A stretch of DNA of 64,000 bases from Phenylobacterium conjunctum. Its GTDB lineage: Bacteria > Pseudomonadota > Alphaproteobacteria > Caulobacterales > Caulobacteraceae. Below are positions 1 to 9,018 of this stretch, piece after piece. The notes below the pieces were generated by a model, which searched no databases, was not told the origin of the DNA, and worked only from the letters and a program-made list of their open reading frames with translations. A program made the translations under genes and the position numbers. The DNA is taken from contig NZ_JBHTLQ010000004.1 of NCBI RefSeq assembly GCF_042679085.1, positions 84,122 through 148,121 of the forward strand. Direction: 5' to 3'. Numbering within the stretch: the stretch's first letter is position 1; each line of letters starts with the position of its first letter.

Positions 1-566
1 TTCTGCGGCGTCACCCGCCAGCCGGACCAGTGCGGCGGGCGCGGGATCTTCGACAGGCCGAACTTCAGGCCGTACTCGGCGATCTTCTTCTCGAAGGCCA
101 GGCGGTCCGGCAGGGCCCTGGACTGTTCCGAGGCCCAGGCGCCTAGCTGGGCCGGGCGGGCGCGGGTGGCCCAGTAGGCGTCGGCTTCTTCAGGCGTGAC
201 GGCCGAGACCGTCCCGCGCACCCGCACCTGGCGGCGCAGGGACTTCCAGTGGAACAAAAGCGCGGCCTTGGGATTGGCCGCCAGTTGGCGCCCCTTGGCG
301 CTGCCGAGGTTCGTATAGAAGACGAAGCCGTCGGGGCCGGCGTCCTTCAGGAGCACCATACGAACATCGGGCAGGCCGTCTTCGTCGGCCGTGGCGATGG
401 CCATGGCGTTGGGGTCGTTGACTTCCTTGGCCGAAGCGTCCGCCAGCCAGTCGGCGAACAGGGCGAAGGGGTCCTCCGCGCTCAGGGCCGGAAGGTCGGC
501 CTGGGCGACGTTCTTCAGGTACTCCTCCTCGCTGGGCGAGGCGGGGATGGCGGGCTTGTCGGTCAT
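1..566 (-). CDS. pdxH: Pyridoxamine 5'-phosphate oxidase, C-terminus cut by window edge
   Basis: This FMN enzyme oxidises pyridoxamine or pyridoxine 5'-phosphate to pyridoxal 5'-phosphate, the last step of B6 cofactor synthesis, in the cytosol. The reading frame starts at the ATG complementary to 564-566 (MTDKPAIPASPSEEEYLK) and is open to the left edge, giving 188 codons. The family normally has about 210-218 residues, so roughly 25 residues lie outside. Family hallmarks are visible: RMVLLKDAGPDGFVFYTN near residue 70, HWKSLRRQVRVRG near 105-117 (FMN phosphate and substrate binding), and RPPHWSGWRVTP at about 176-187. The assignment rests on these motifs and I am confident of it. The next gene is divergent and separated by about 160 bases that hold nothing I recognise. 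Confidence 0.95.
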   Translation of the reverse strand, partial: MTDKPAIPASPSEEEYLKNVAQADLPALSAEDPFALFADWLADASAKEVNDPNAMAIATADEDGLPDVRMVLLKDAGPDGFVFYTNLGSAKGRQLAANPKAALLFHWKSLRRQVRVRGTVSAVTPEEADAYWATRARPAQLGAWASEQSRALPDRLAFEKKIAEYGLKFGLSKIPRPPHWSGWRVTPQ

Positions 567-730
567 GGCCCGGCTATAGCGCGTCATGCGGCCAAACGGC
601 AGGGGGTTCCCAAACTGGGGCCAAAGGGACTGGGTTTCACCGGCCCGCTCATCCTAGCCTTGCAGCGGACAAGGTCCTGCGACCGCAGGTCTCAGGGCGC
701 CTTGGCCGTAACAGGATTAACGACGGACCC

Positions 731-1066
731 ATGACCCTGGTGCGCAAGGAAGAGATGGCCGCCGCGCGGCTGGCGAGACTGGCCCCCGACCTCGACGCCC
801 GGATGGCCGAGATCGTCGACGCCCTGCTGGAGCTGAGCGGGGCGGCCCACCGCGACGCGGTGATCGACCGGGTGGCTCATCGGCGCACCGGACAGGCCGC
901 CTCCCCCGGCCTGAAGGCCGAATTGATCGCAGCCTTTGACGCCCATTGCCGCGCGCTCCGGTCCCGGGGCCTCGCGCCCCTGGTCCACCGGCCCTTCGGC
1001 GAGCGCTCGCATCGCTGGGCCCTGACCCCGGAAGCGGATGACTTCCTGCGCAGGGCGAGCCTGTAG
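731..1066 (+). CDS. Conserved hypothetical protein, possible winged-helix fold
   Basis: This is a 111-residue protein I cannot name. It has no signal peptide or membrane segment. It is helical and charged in its first 60 residues. Its last 30 residues (GERSHRWALTPEADDFLR) resemble the wing and final strand of winged-helix DNA-binding domains, where a W-x-LTPEG-type turn is common; that is an inference from pattern only. It starts at an ATG 44 bases before the next gene's start-side spacer, with no strong Shine-Dalgarno. The codon third positions are GC-rich in this frame, which favours it over the overlapping antisense frames. It may be cotranscribed with the FAD dehydrogenase that follows. 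Confidence 0.6.
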   Translation: MTLVRKEEMAAARLARLAPDLDARMAEIVDALLELSGAAHRDAVIDRVAHRRTGQAASPGLKAELIAAFDAHCRALRSRGLAPLVHRPFGERSHRWALTPEADDFLRRASL

Positions 1067-1110
1067 ACGGGCGCCTTCCCTTCCCGCCCCGAGCCGCTAC
1101 ATAGGCGCCG

Positions 1111-2730
1111 ATGTTGCGCGTCAACGAGATCAAGCTGCCGATCGATCACCCGCCGCAGGCCCTGGAGGCGGCGCTGCGGGCGCGGCTGGGCCTCGAAGGC
1201 GCCGAACTGGTGCGATTCGAGGTGGCCAAGCGGGCCCATGACGCCCGACGCAAGACCGCGATCCTGATGGTCTACAATGTGGACGTCGAGGTCACCGACG
1301 AGGCGGCGGTGCTGAAGCGCTGCAAGGACGATCCCAAGATCGGCCCGACCCCGGACACCCGCTATCGCCCGGTGGCCCAGGCGCCGGCGGACCTGGCTGA
1401 GCGGCCGCTGGTCATCGGCGCCGGTCCCTGCGGGCTGTTCGCCGGCCTGATCCTGGCTGAGATGGGGTTCAAGCCCATCATCCTAGAGCGCGGCAAGGTG
1501 GTGCGGGAACGCACCAAGGACACCTGGGGCCTGTGGCGCAGAAGCGAGCTGAACCCGGAGTCCAACGTCCAGTTCGGCGAGGGCGGGGCCGGCACCTTCT
1601 CGGACGGCAAGCTCTACAGCCAGATCAAGGACCCGCGGCACCTTGGCCGCAAGGTGCTGACCGAGTTCGTGCAGGCCGGCGCGCCGGAAGAGATTCTGAC
1701 CGAGGCCCATCCGCACATCGGCACCTTCCGGCTGGTGACCATGGTCGAGTCCATGCGCGCCAAGATCGAGGCCCTGGGCGGAGAGTACCAGTTTCAGTCG
1801 CGGGTGACCGACCTGCTGGTCGAGACCGCCGCCGACGGAACCCGCCGCGTGGCGGGCGTTAGGCTGCACACCGGCGAGGAGATCGCCGCGCGCCATGTGG
1901 TCATGGCCCTGGGCCACAGTTCGCGCGACACCTTCGCCATGCTGCTGGAACGCGGCGTATTCCTGGAGGCCAAGCCGTTCTCGCTCGGCTTCCGCATCGA
2001 GCATCCGCAGTCCTGGATCGACAAGGCCCGCTTCGGCCCCTTCGCCGGACACAAGGACCTGGGGGCGGCGGCCTATAGCCTGTCGCACCACTGTTCGAAC
2101 GGCCGCACCGTCTATTCCTTCTGCATGTGCCCGGGCGGCACGGTGGTCGCCGCGGCCTCGGAGCCGGGCCGGCTGGTGACCAACGGCATGAGCCAGTATT
2201 CGCGCAACGAGCGGAACGCCAACGCCGGCATCGTGGTGGGGGTGACCCCGGACAAGGACTATCCGGGCCACCCCCTGGCCGGGGTCGAGTTGCAGCGGCG
2301 CTGGGAAGAGGCCGCGTTCAAGGCCGGGGGCGGGACCTATGCGGCGCCGGGCCAGAGGGTCGGCGACTTCCTCGCCGGTCGCCCCTCGCAGGCCCTGGGC
2401 GAGGTGATCCCCTCGTACAGGCCGGGCGTCACGCCCACCGACCTGTCGGCCTGCCTGCCGGACTACGCGATCACCGCGATCCGCGAGGCCCTGCCGGTCT
2501 TCGCGCGACAGATCGCCGGCTTCGCAGCCGACGACGCCGTGCTGACCGGGGTGGAGACCCGCACCTCCTCGCCCGTGCGGATCACCCGCGGCAAGGACCT
2601 CCAGAGCCTGAACACCCGCGGCCTGTTCCCGGCCGGCGAAGGCGCGGGCTATGCCGGCGGCATCCTGTCGGCGGCGGTGGACGGCATCAAGGTGGCCGAG
2701 GCTGTGGCCCTGGCGATCACGGATCATTAA
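1111..2730 (+). CDS. NAD(P)/FAD-dependent dehydrogenase (COG2509-like)
   Basis: This 539-residue flavoprotein belongs to a widely conserved family of uncharacterised FAD-dependent dehydrogenases. The N-terminal ~90 residues form an extra domain typical of the family (RVNEIKLPIDHPP... HDARRK). A Rossmann dinucleotide motif VIGAGPCGLFAG follows near residues 101-112. Next come the family signature NVQFGEGGAGTFSDGK and a C-terminal FAD motif FPAGEGAGYAGGI near residue 505. No transmembrane segment or signal peptide is seen, so it is cytosolic. The substrate is unknown; relatives are often listed as NAD(FAD)-utilising dehydrogenases. Family placement is firm and function is open. Confidence 0.9.
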   Translation: MLRVNEIKLPIDHPPQALEAALRARLGLEGAELVRFEVAKRAHDARRKTAILMVYNVDVEVTDEAAVLKRCKDDPKIGPTPDTRYRPVAQAPADLAERPLVIGAGPCGLFAGLILAEMGFKPIILERGKVVRERTKDTWGLWRRSELNPESNVQFGEGGAGTFSDGKLYSQIKDPRHLGRKVLTEFVQAGAPEEILTEAHPHIGTFRLVTMVESMRAKIEALGGEYQFQSRVTDLLVETAADGTRRVAGVRLHTGEEIAARHVVMALGHSSRDTFAMLLERGVFLEAKPFSLGFRIEHPQSWIDKARFGPFAGHKDLGAAAYSLSHHCSNGRTVYSFCMCPGGTVVAAASEPGRLVTNGMSQYSRNERNANAGIVVGVTPDKDYPGHPLAGVELQRRWEEAAFKAGGGTYAAPGQRVGDFLAGRPSQALGEVIPSYRPGVTPTDLSACLPDYAITAIREALPVFARQIAGFAADDAVLTGVETRTSSPVRITRGKDLQSLNTRGLFPAGEGAGYAGGILSAAVDGIKVAEAVALAITDH

Positions 2731-2914
2731 GCTTTACGGCAAGTAAAACTTAATTCTTAACCGCCCGGTTCGGGGTTTGCCTCGTTCACACAATCTCTGA
2801 AACTGCCCAATTCGGGCGACTCTCCCGAAATATACTCAAGTTGTCGGACATTTTTTTAAGCGTAACGCCTCTCTAGTCGAAAGCCAGACCACAGGCCCCC
2901 GACTGGACGAGCCC

Positions 2915-4762
2915 TTGACTCAATTCGACCAGAAGACCGATCCGGCGAGCGATCCGCTCGACCTCGCCCTGTTGCGGCTGGCGCACCGCAACAACCTGAC
3001 CACCATGGTGGTGCAGATCGCCGCTTCGATCGGCGTGGTGCTGGCCGCCCACCGAGGGGATCACCCGGTCTACCTGACCTGGCTGGGTGTGGTCCTGGCC
3101 CTGGCGGCGGCGCGACTGCTGGTCGACCGCAAGCTGGCCAGTATGCTGAGCGCCTCGCCCACCCCGCCGTGGCCGCAACTGAACCGCTGGTCCCAGGCGC
3201 ACGCCGGCGGCCTGATCCTGAGCGCGGCGCTGTGCGCCGGGCTGGCCTGGAAGATGCTGCCGGTGGAAAACGCCGAAAGCCAATTCGTCATCATCATCAT
3301 CCTGTCGGCCCTGTCCGGGGGCGCGATCGGCGTGCTGGCGCCCATGAAGCTGACCGGGCGGATCTATGTGAGCCTGATGCTGGCGCCGGCCTGCGCCCAG
3401 CTGCTGATGCTGGGCGGGCCCCAGGCGGTGCTGGGCCTGCTGGGCCTGGTGTTCTGGGGCGTCATGCTGGTGGGCCACCACAACAACCACACCCTGACGG
3501 TCCGCTCGATCAATCTGGGCCGCGAAAACCTCTCCCTGATCCGGCGCTTGAAGGAGCACGCCGACGAGGTCGAGGAGATGAACCACACCCTGGAGCAAAG
3601 GGTGGCCGAGCGTACGGTGGAGCTCCGCGACCTAGCGGTCCAGGCCCAGGCGGCCAACCGCGCCAAGTCGGAATTCCTGGCCACCATCAGCCATGAGATC
3701 CGCACCCCGCTGAACGGGGTGCTGGGCATGGTGCAGATTCTGGAGCGGGGCAAGCTGGACGACCTGCAGCGCGGCCGGGTGTCGGTGATCCGCGCCTCGG
3801 CCCAGATGCTGCTGGGCATTCTCAACGACGTGCTGGACATCTCCAAGATCGAGGCCGGTGCGCTCAGCCTGTCCTCGGCGCCCTTTGACCTGGCTCCGTT
3901 CGGCGAAGGCCTACGCCGGCTCTATGAGCCCCTGGCGCAGGAAAAGGGCCTGACCTTCACCCTGACCGTGACCGAGACCGAGGCCCTGCCCCGGATCGGC
4001 GACGAGGTGCGGCTGCGGCAGATCCTGTCCAACCTGATCTCCAACGCGCTCAAGTTCACCGACGAGGGCTCGATCCGCGTCGAGATCAACGCTCACGGCG
4101 ACGACGTGGTCATGTCTGTGCACGACACCGGTGTCGGCATCGCGCCGCAGGATCAGGCCCAGGTGTTCGACAAGTTCGTGCAGGCCGACGGCTCGCACAA
4201 CCGCCGCGCGGGCGGCACCGGACTGGGCCTGGCCATCTGCCGGGACCTGGCGACCCTGATGAAGGGCGAGATCGACCTGATCTCCGCGCCGGGGGTTGGC
4301 TCGACCTTCACCCTGCGCCTGCCGCTGCCGACGGCGGAGCGGCGCGAGGTCCGGCCGGCGCCGGCCGCGGTCACCCCGCGAGGTCCCAAGGTGCTGATCG
4401 TCGACGACAACGCCACCAACCGCATGGTGCTGCAGTCGCTGCTGCTCGACTACGGCGTCGCCGCCCAGACGGCGGAGAACGGCGCCGAGGCCGTGGACGC
4501 CTGGGCTGACCGCGAATGGAACGCCATCCTGATGGATATCAGCATGCCGGTGATGAACGGGATGGAAGCCACCCTGGCCATCCGCGAGCGCGAACGGGAG
4601 ACCGGCCGCGGCCACACCCCGATCATCGCGGTCACCGCCAGCGCGATGTCCCACGAAACCGAGGCCTATCTGGCCGCCGGCATGGACGCCGTGGTCGCCA
4701 AGCCGGTGGACGCCGACACCCTGATGGCGATCCTGACCGACCGCATGCGGCTGGCCGCCTAG
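2915..4762 (+). CDS. Membrane hybrid sensor histidine kinase with C-terminal receiver
   Basis: The 615-residue protein has several hydrophobic helices between residues about 28 and 185 (no separate periplasmic sensor domain is obvious), then a coiled-coil linker (EMNHTLEQRVAERTVELRD). The HisKA H-box SHEIRTPLNG lies near 259-268, followed by the N-box NLISNALKF near 372, HDTGVGI near 402 and GTGLGLAICR. A receiver domain occupies about 490-610, with VLIVDDNATNRM, phosphoacceptor D in LMDISMP near 538, and the conserved K in VAKPVD. All catalytic residues are present, so it should autophosphorylate and relay to its own receiver. The start used is TTG at 2915 with only a weak ribosome site; a later ATG at 3004 would cut into the first membrane helix. 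Upstream lies a 184-base AT-richer spacer likely to hold its promoter. No partner gene is adjacent. Confidence 0.92.
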   Translation: MTQFDQKTDPASDPLDLALLRLAHRNNLTTMVVQIAASIGVVLAAHRGDHPVYLTWLGVVLALAAARLLVDRKLASMLSASPTPPWPQLNRWSQAHAGGLILSAALCAGLAWKMLPVENAESQFVIIIILSALSGGAIGVLAPMKLTGRIYVSLMLAPACAQLLMLGGPQAVLGLLGLVFWGVMLVGHHNNHTLTVRSINLGRENLSLIRRLKEHADEVEEMNHTLEQRVAERTVELRDLAVQAQAANRAKSEFLATISHEIRTPLNGVLGMVQILERGKLDDLQRGRVSVIRASAQMLLGILNDVLDISKIEAGALSLSSAPFDLAPFGEGLRRLYEPLAQEKGLTFTLTVTETEALPRIGDEVRLRQILSNLISNALKFTDEGSIRVEINAHGDDVVMSVHDTGVGIAPQDQAQVFDKFVQADGSHNRRAGGTGLGLAICRDLATLMKGEIDLISAPGVGSTFTLRLPLPTAERREVRPAPAAVTPRGPKVLIVDDNATNRMVLQSLLLDYGVAAQTAENGAEAVDAWADREWNAILMDISMPVMNGMEATLAIRERERETGRGHTPIIAVTASAMSHETEAYLAAGMDAVVAKPVDADTLMAILTDRMRLAA

Positions 4763-4765
4763 GGT

Positions 4766-6067
4766 TCAGGGCGCGGGGGCTGCGTAACGGAGCTCCAACC
4801 CCACCGCCGAGTTGCGGGAGAATCCCTTCCAGGTCTGGCCGGTGCCGCCGGGGCTGCGGGCGTCATAGGCCTGGGCCGAGGCCGGCCAGCGCCCGTCGGC
4901 GCCGTTCGTCACGTCACTGACCAGATAAGCCGCCCGGTCCGCCTGCCCTTTGACCTTCAGGTCCAGGAAGGCGGTGATCATGTGCTGATCGATCCCCATG
5001 ATCCGGTCCTTGCGCCAGACGGGGTCTTCGAACCAGTGGAAGTCATAGAGCCGCTCGCGCATCTGCGGCGGGGCGGCGCTCATGCCGATCCCGTGGCCGG
5101 CGTTCTGGAAGACCAGCATCCAGCGTTCGGCCCGCCGCGCCTGGGCGAAGACCGGGGCGATCCCGTCGGTGAAGCCTACGGTCGCGTCATGGTCGCCGCC
5201 GATCAGCAGCAGGGGCGAGGTCACGCCCATCAGGCCCTCCGTTCCCCAGGCGCCGAAGCGGACCCCGGCTGGAGCGATGGCCACGACAGCCTTGAGCCCC
5301 GGAAGCGCCAGCTCCCCCTGCCGCGGACCGCCTGCGGCATAGGCCGCCAGGGCGCCATCGGGAACCGCCTGGACCAGAGGCCCCTTAGCGTCCAGCGCCG
5401 CGCCCGCCACGGTCAGGACCCCATAGCCGCCCATGGAGTAGCCGATCAGGGCCATGCGGTCGGGGTCGGCGGAGGCGAGGCCCGGCGCGTGCACCCGGGC
5501 GCGGTCCTGCAAGGTCCGGGCGACAAAGGCGATGTCCAGCGGGCGACGCAGCATCGGCCCGGGAAACCCGTTGCGATCAGCGATGTCCGGGTCGTTGTGA
5601 TGGATCGCGGCGACCACATAGCCCTTGGAGGCCAGGTTCTCGCCCAGCCAGCTCATGGCCTCCGGCGCATTGCTGTAGCCGTGGGAGAGGATCACCAGCG
5701 GAAAAGTCCCGGCAGCCTCGGTCGCGTCCCGCACCGCCAGGCCGGGGACGGTGAACTCCGCCGGCGGACGCGGGGGCTCCCCGGGCAGGGCGGCGGAATA
5801 GACCACCGGCCGCGCGCCAGGCTTGGCCTTCGCCGGGTACCAGATCTCCACGGGCAGGACCCGGTCGGCCCGCCCCCCCTTGATCGGATCCGCCTGGTCG
5901 GGCTGGACCAGTGTGACCGACCGCACGCCCACGGCGTAGCCGCCCAGGGCGGCGAGCTCCGGCGCGTCCAGGCTGGGGATGCTGGGCGCGCGGTCGTCAG
6001 CGAGGACAGGGGTGGCGACCAAGGCCAGGAGCAGGGCGAGGATGGGGCGGCGCATGCGACTCTTCAT
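4766..6067 (-). CDS. Secreted alpha/beta hydrolase (dienelactone/PAF-acetylhydrolase-like)
   Basis: This 433-residue protein starts with a Sec signal peptide (MKSRMRRPILALLLALVATP then VLA|DD). The fold contains the LVILSHGYSN oxyanion-side strand, the nucleophile elbow GYSMGGYG near residue 209, an acid candidate in GGDHDATVG near 292, and the histidine in NAGHGIG near 323, so a full Ser-Asp-His triad can be proposed. It is most like the predicted dienelactone-hydrolase/platelet-activating-factor acetylhydrolase group of bacterial exported esterases. The substrate is unknown. The gene ends three bases from the stop of the hybrid kinase (convergent), and its start faces the J-domain gene, so it is probably monocistronic. 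Confidence 0.85.
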   Translation of the reverse strand: MKSRMRRPILALLLALVATPVLADDRAPSIPSLDAPELAALGGYAVGVRSVTLVQPDQADPIKGGRADRVLPVEIWYPAKAKPGARPVVYSAALPGEPPRPPAEFTVPGLAVRDATEAAGTFPLVILSHGYSNAPEAMSWLGENLASKGYVVAAIHHNDPDIADRNGFPGPMLRRPLDIAFVARTLQDRARVHAPGLASADPDRMALIGYSMGGYGVLTVAGAALDAKGPLVQAVPDGALAAYAAGGPRQGELALPGLKAVVAIAPAGVRFGAWGTEGLMGVTSPLLLIGGDHDATVGFTDGIAPVFAQARRAERWMLVFQNAGHGIGMSAAPPQMRERLYDFHWFEDPVWRKDRIMGIDQHMITAFLDLKVKGQADRAAYLVSDVTNGADGRWPASAQAYDARSPGGTGQTWKGFSRNSAVGLELRYAAPAP

Positions 6068-6156
6068 GGCCGTCTCCTAGCCCGACAAGTTCGAAGAGAT
6101 ATGACAGCCGCGACGTGCTTAACGCGCCGTTGACCCTGTTCGCCTTAGCTGGCCCG

Positions 6157-6876
6157 ATGAAGTCTGCGGGCGGTGGCATGGGCGTGAAGCAGGCGCGGGA
6201 GATCCTGCGCCTTTCGCCCTTTCACACCCCGGCCGAGCTGAGGCTGGCCTTCCGAGACGCCGCCAAGCGCGCCCATCCCGACCGCTCCGGAGGCGACGCC
6301 GAACGCTTCCGCCAGGTGGTCGAGGCCTTTCACCTGCTGCAGGGCCTGGCTGAGGCCCGCGCCCAGGCCAAGGACAGCATCATCCAGCCGCCCGCGCCCA
6401 TCCGCCCGGCTCGCGAGGAAGCCCCCACCCTGGCCATCAGCCCGGCGACGGCCTTCGCGGGCGGGTCGGCCGAGCATGTCCTGGCCGACGGGCGACGCCT
6501 CCGCCTGACCCTGCCCGCAGGCCTGCGGACCGGCGACCAGGTGCGGGCCGGCGAGGTCCAGCTGACCGTGGCGATCCGCGGGGATGGCGACCTTCTGGTG
6601 CGCGGCGACGACCTGTGGCTGACCGTGCCGGTCGAGCCGCGCCTGTTGGCCGAGGGCGGCCGGATCACCGTGGAGACCCCGCTGGGCCGGCGCGTTGTCT
6701 GGATCACCAAGAAGGCCGGAGCGCGCGGACTGGTCCGCCTGCCGGGCCAGGGCCTGCCCGCCCGCGGCCGTCGGCGCGAGGGCCATCTGTTCCTGCGCCT
6801 GACGCCCCAGACCCGAACGACGGCCTCGGCGGCCCGCACCCTGCTGCGCCGCTTCGCCGCCGCCTGGGCCGCCTGA
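6157..6876 (+). CDS. J-domain protein with DnaJ-type C-terminal domain
   Basis: This is a co-chaperone-like protein of about 239 residues. A J domain lies near the N-terminus (AREILRLSPFHTPAELRLAF, then the essential H-P-D at about 39-41 in AHPDRSGGD), which would stimulate an Hsp70 ATPase. From about residue 85 onward the sequence matches the beta-rich C-terminal substrate-binding region of DnaJ/CbpA proteins (FAGGSAEHVLADGRRLRLTL, DLLVRGDDLWLTVPV, GLVRLPGQGLPARG). The Gly/Phe linker and the zinc-finger cysteines of classical DnaJ are absent, as in CbpA-like proteins. I chose the ATG at 6157; the ATG at 6178, just before the J domain and preceded by GGCGGTGG, is an equally good start, and a GTG at 6115 is less likely. 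Its stop abuts the stop of the convergent CPBP gene with no gap. Confidence 0.85.
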   Translation: MKSAGGGMGVKQAREILRLSPFHTPAELRLAFRDAAKRAHPDRSGGDAERFRQVVEAFHLLQGLAEARAQAKDSIIQPPAPIRPAREEAPTLAISPATAFAGGSAEHVLADGRRLRLTLPAGLRTGDQVRAGEVQLTVAIRGDGDLLVRGDDLWLTVPVEPRLLAEGGRITVETPLGRRVVWITKKAGARGLVRLPGQGLPARGRRREGHLFLRLTPQTRTTASAARTLLRRFAAAWAA

Positions 6877-7635
6877 TCAGGCGCGACGCCGCCAGGCCGC
6901 CGACAGGACGAGGGCCGAGGCGGCCATCAGCAGGCCATGAAGCCGCGGGTCGAACCAGGAGCCCTGGACCGGGAAAAGCTGCCAGGCCAGGTTTGAGGCG
7001 GCGTGGAACAGGATCGCCCCAGCCAGGCCCAGCCCGGCATGCCGACAGGCCTGGACCATGATCAGCCGCATGGCCACGGTCCCCAGGGTCCACCACGCGA
7101 TCCAGGCCGGGGCGCGACCGACGGCGATGAGGGCCGGATAGTGCCAGAGCGCCCAGACGAGCCCCAGCAGCACCCCGCCGCCAAAGGTTCCGAACCGGGC
7201 CGTCAGCGGCGGCATGGCATAGCCAGTCCAGCCCAGTTCCTCGGCCACCGCGCCGGGCAGGAACAGGACCAGCAGGAGCGCCAGCCCCTGGGCCGTGACG
7301 CTGGGGTTGGGAACCTGCGCCCCTGCGGCGCGAAGGATCAGGAAGACCAGGATCGCCACCACGAAGGGCAAGACCGGGATCAGCCAGCTGCGCCCCGACA
7401 TGCCCTGGACGTCGAGGATGCGCGCCAGCAGCCGGCGCACGCCGTCAGCCCCCTGATCATAGGTCGTCAGGGCCAGGGCGGCGGCCGCGGGACACAGGAC
7501 CATGAGGGCCGCGACCGGCAAGCCGGGGAGAATCTGGCCACGGGCCAACAGCCAGAAAGGCAGAGAGATCAGCGCCACCAGGCCGAGGAAGGCCCAAATC
7601 CGCCCGGGCGGGCATGGCGCAGCCTGATCGTCCAT
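6877..7635 (-). CDS. CPBP family intramembrane metalloprotease
   Basis: This is a 252-residue polytopic membrane protein with about seven hydrophobic segments (for example FLGLVALISLPFWLLA and ALLLVLFLPGAVAEELGW). The CPBP/CAAX-protease motifs are in order: EE-LGW-TGY near residue 132 (the usual arginine three residues after EE is not present), a histidine in ALWHYPAL near 162, and HAASN near 210-214. Relatives process prenylated proteins in eukaryotes; bacterial members have been linked to bacteriocin self-protection and signalling, and the substrate here is unknown. The frame stays open upstream across aroC on the other strand, but the start is the ATG at 7633-7635 (MDDQAAP) because everything before it is antisense to aroC. 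Confidence 0.88.
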   Translation of the reverse strand: MDDQAAPCPPGRIWAFLGLVALISLPFWLLARGQILPGLPVAALMVLCPAAAALALTTYDQGADGVRRLLARILDVQGMSGRSWLIPVLPFVVAILVFLILRAAGAQVPNPSVTAQGLALLLVLFLPGAVAEELGWTGYAMPPLTARFGTFGGGVLLGLVWALWHYPALIAVGRAPAWIAWWTLGTVAMRLIMVQACRHAGLGLAGAILFHAASNLAWQLFPVQGSWFDPRLHGLLMAASALVLSAAWRRRA

Positions 7636-7764
7636 GGCGGCCTCCCCAGCTGCGCGGGGCCGAGGCTTGGGCCTGGGATCCGTCGCCGCAATGATCCTGG
7701 TCAAGTCCGGCCGAGATTTGACAGCGTCTAGGCGCGCGCGTCTCCCGAGGCTAAAAGCGCCGCC

Positions 7765-8886
7765 ATGTCGCACAACAGCTTCGGCCATCTGTTTCGTGTC
7801 ACCACCTGGGGCGAGAGCCACGGGCCGGCCCTCGGCTGCGTGGTCGACGGCTGCCCTCCGGGGATCGGCCTGACCGCCGAAGAGATCCAGGTCTGGCTGG
7901 ACAAGCGCCGCCCTGGCCAGGGCAAGTTCGTCACCCAGCGCCAGGAGCCGGACGCCGTGCGCATCCTGTCCGGCGTGTTCCAGGACGACCGCACCAACGG
8001 CCAGGTCACTACCGGCACGCCGATCTCCCTGCAGATCGAGAACGTCGACCAGCGCAGCAAGGACTATGGCGAGATCGCCCAGGCTTTCCGCCCCGGCCAC
8101 GCCGACTACGCCTATTTCGCCAAGTACGGGGTGCGCGACTATCGCGGCGGCGGCCGGGCCTCGGCCCGCGAGACGGCCGCCCGGGTGGCCGCCGGCGCCG
8201 TGGCCCGCAAGATCCTTGAGGGCGTGACCATCCGCGCCGCCGTGGTCCAGATCGGGCCGCACGCCATCGACCGGTCCCGCTTCGACTGGGACCAGACCGA
8301 GCAGAACCCCTTCTGGTGTCCGGACGCCCAGACCGTGGCGGTCTGGGAGGAGCACCTGGAAAAGGTCCGCAAGGCCGGATCGTCCACCGGCGCGATCGTC
8401 GAGGTCGAGGCGGTCGGCGTGCCGCCGGGCTGGGGCGCGCCCATCTATGGCAAGCTGGACGCCGAGCTGGCCGCCGCCCTGATGTCGATCAACGCCGCCA
8501 AGGGCGTCGAGATCGGCGCCGGCTTCGCCTCCGCCGCCTTCTCCGGCGAAGAGAACGCCGACGAGATGCGGGCGGGCAATGACGGGCCGCTGTTCCTGTC
8601 CAACTCCGCCGGCGGCGTGCTGGGCGGCATCTCCACCGGCCAACCGGTGGTCGCCCGGGTGGCGTTCAAGCCCACCTCTTCGATCCTGACCCTGCGCCGC
8701 AGCCTGAACGAGGCGGGCGAAGAGGTCGACCTGCGCACCAAGGGCCGCCACGACCCTTGCGTCGGCATCCGCGCCGTCCCCGTGGTGGAGGCCATGACCG
8801 CCTGCGTGCTGGCCGACGCGTTCCTGCGCCACCGGGCCCAGACAGGCGGCGGAGCCTTTGCGCCGGGCCGCCACGAACGGGATTGA
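7765..8886 (+). CDS. aroC: Chorismate synthase
   Basis: The enzyme converts 5-enolpyruvylshikimate-3-phosphate to chorismate, the last common step of aromatic amino-acid synthesis, using reduced FMN in the cytosol. The 373-residue length and sequence are those of the complete family: GESHGPALGCVVDGCPPG near residues 12-29, the GRASARETAARVAAGA block near 128-143, and NDGPLFLSNSAGGVLGG near 272. RTKGRHDPCVGIRAVPVVEA lies near 325-344. The start MSHNSFGHLFRVTTWGESHG is the normal N-terminus of the enzyme, so the ATG at 7765 is secure. The two flanking genes on either side are unrelated to the shikimate pathway. Confidence 0.97.
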   Translation: MSHNSFGHLFRVTTWGESHGPALGCVVDGCPPGIGLTAEEIQVWLDKRRPGQGKFVTQRQEPDAVRILSGVFQDDRTNGQVTTGTPISLQIENVDQRSKDYGEIAQAFRPGHADYAYFAKYGVRDYRGGGRASARETAARVAAGAVARKILEGVTIRAAVVQIGPHAIDRSRFDWDQTEQNPFWCPDAQTVAVWEEHLEKVRKAGSSTGAIVEVEAVGVPPGWGAPIYGKLDAELAAALMSINAAKGVEIGAGFASAAFSGEENADEMRAGNDGPLFLSNSAGGVLGGISTGQPVVARVAFKPTSSILTLRRSLNEAGEEVDLRTKGRHDPCVGIRAVPVVEAMTACVLADAFLRHRAQTGGGAFAPGRHERD

Positions 8887-8916
8887 GCCACTGGCGGCTA
8901 ACGGCGTTCAATTAAG

Positions 8917-8946
8917 TTGACGCGTTTTGTACGGCGCAGCTAAGCA
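8917..8946 (+). promoter_or_regulatory. Candidate housekeeping promoter for the receiver gene
   Basis: TTGACGC at 8917-8923 matches the Caulobacter-type -35 consensus (TTGACGS). A partial -10 element GCTAAG follows at 8939 after a 15-base spacer, slightly longer than the usual 10-14. It lies between aroC and the receiver gene and points at the latter. The call is pattern-based only; the -10 matches poorly in its second half. Confidence 0.35.
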
Positions 8947-9018
8947 ACCCCAACCGCCGCAAGGTCAGACCATCGCCCTTGCGGATCGGGGCCAATTCCT
9001 GTCCGCGAGAGAAGTCAC

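Noticed and set aside
6877..8874. 665-residue minus-strand frame running through aroC
   Set aside because: Only the 3' portion (6877-7635) is a real membrane protease. The rest is the reverse complement of aroC.
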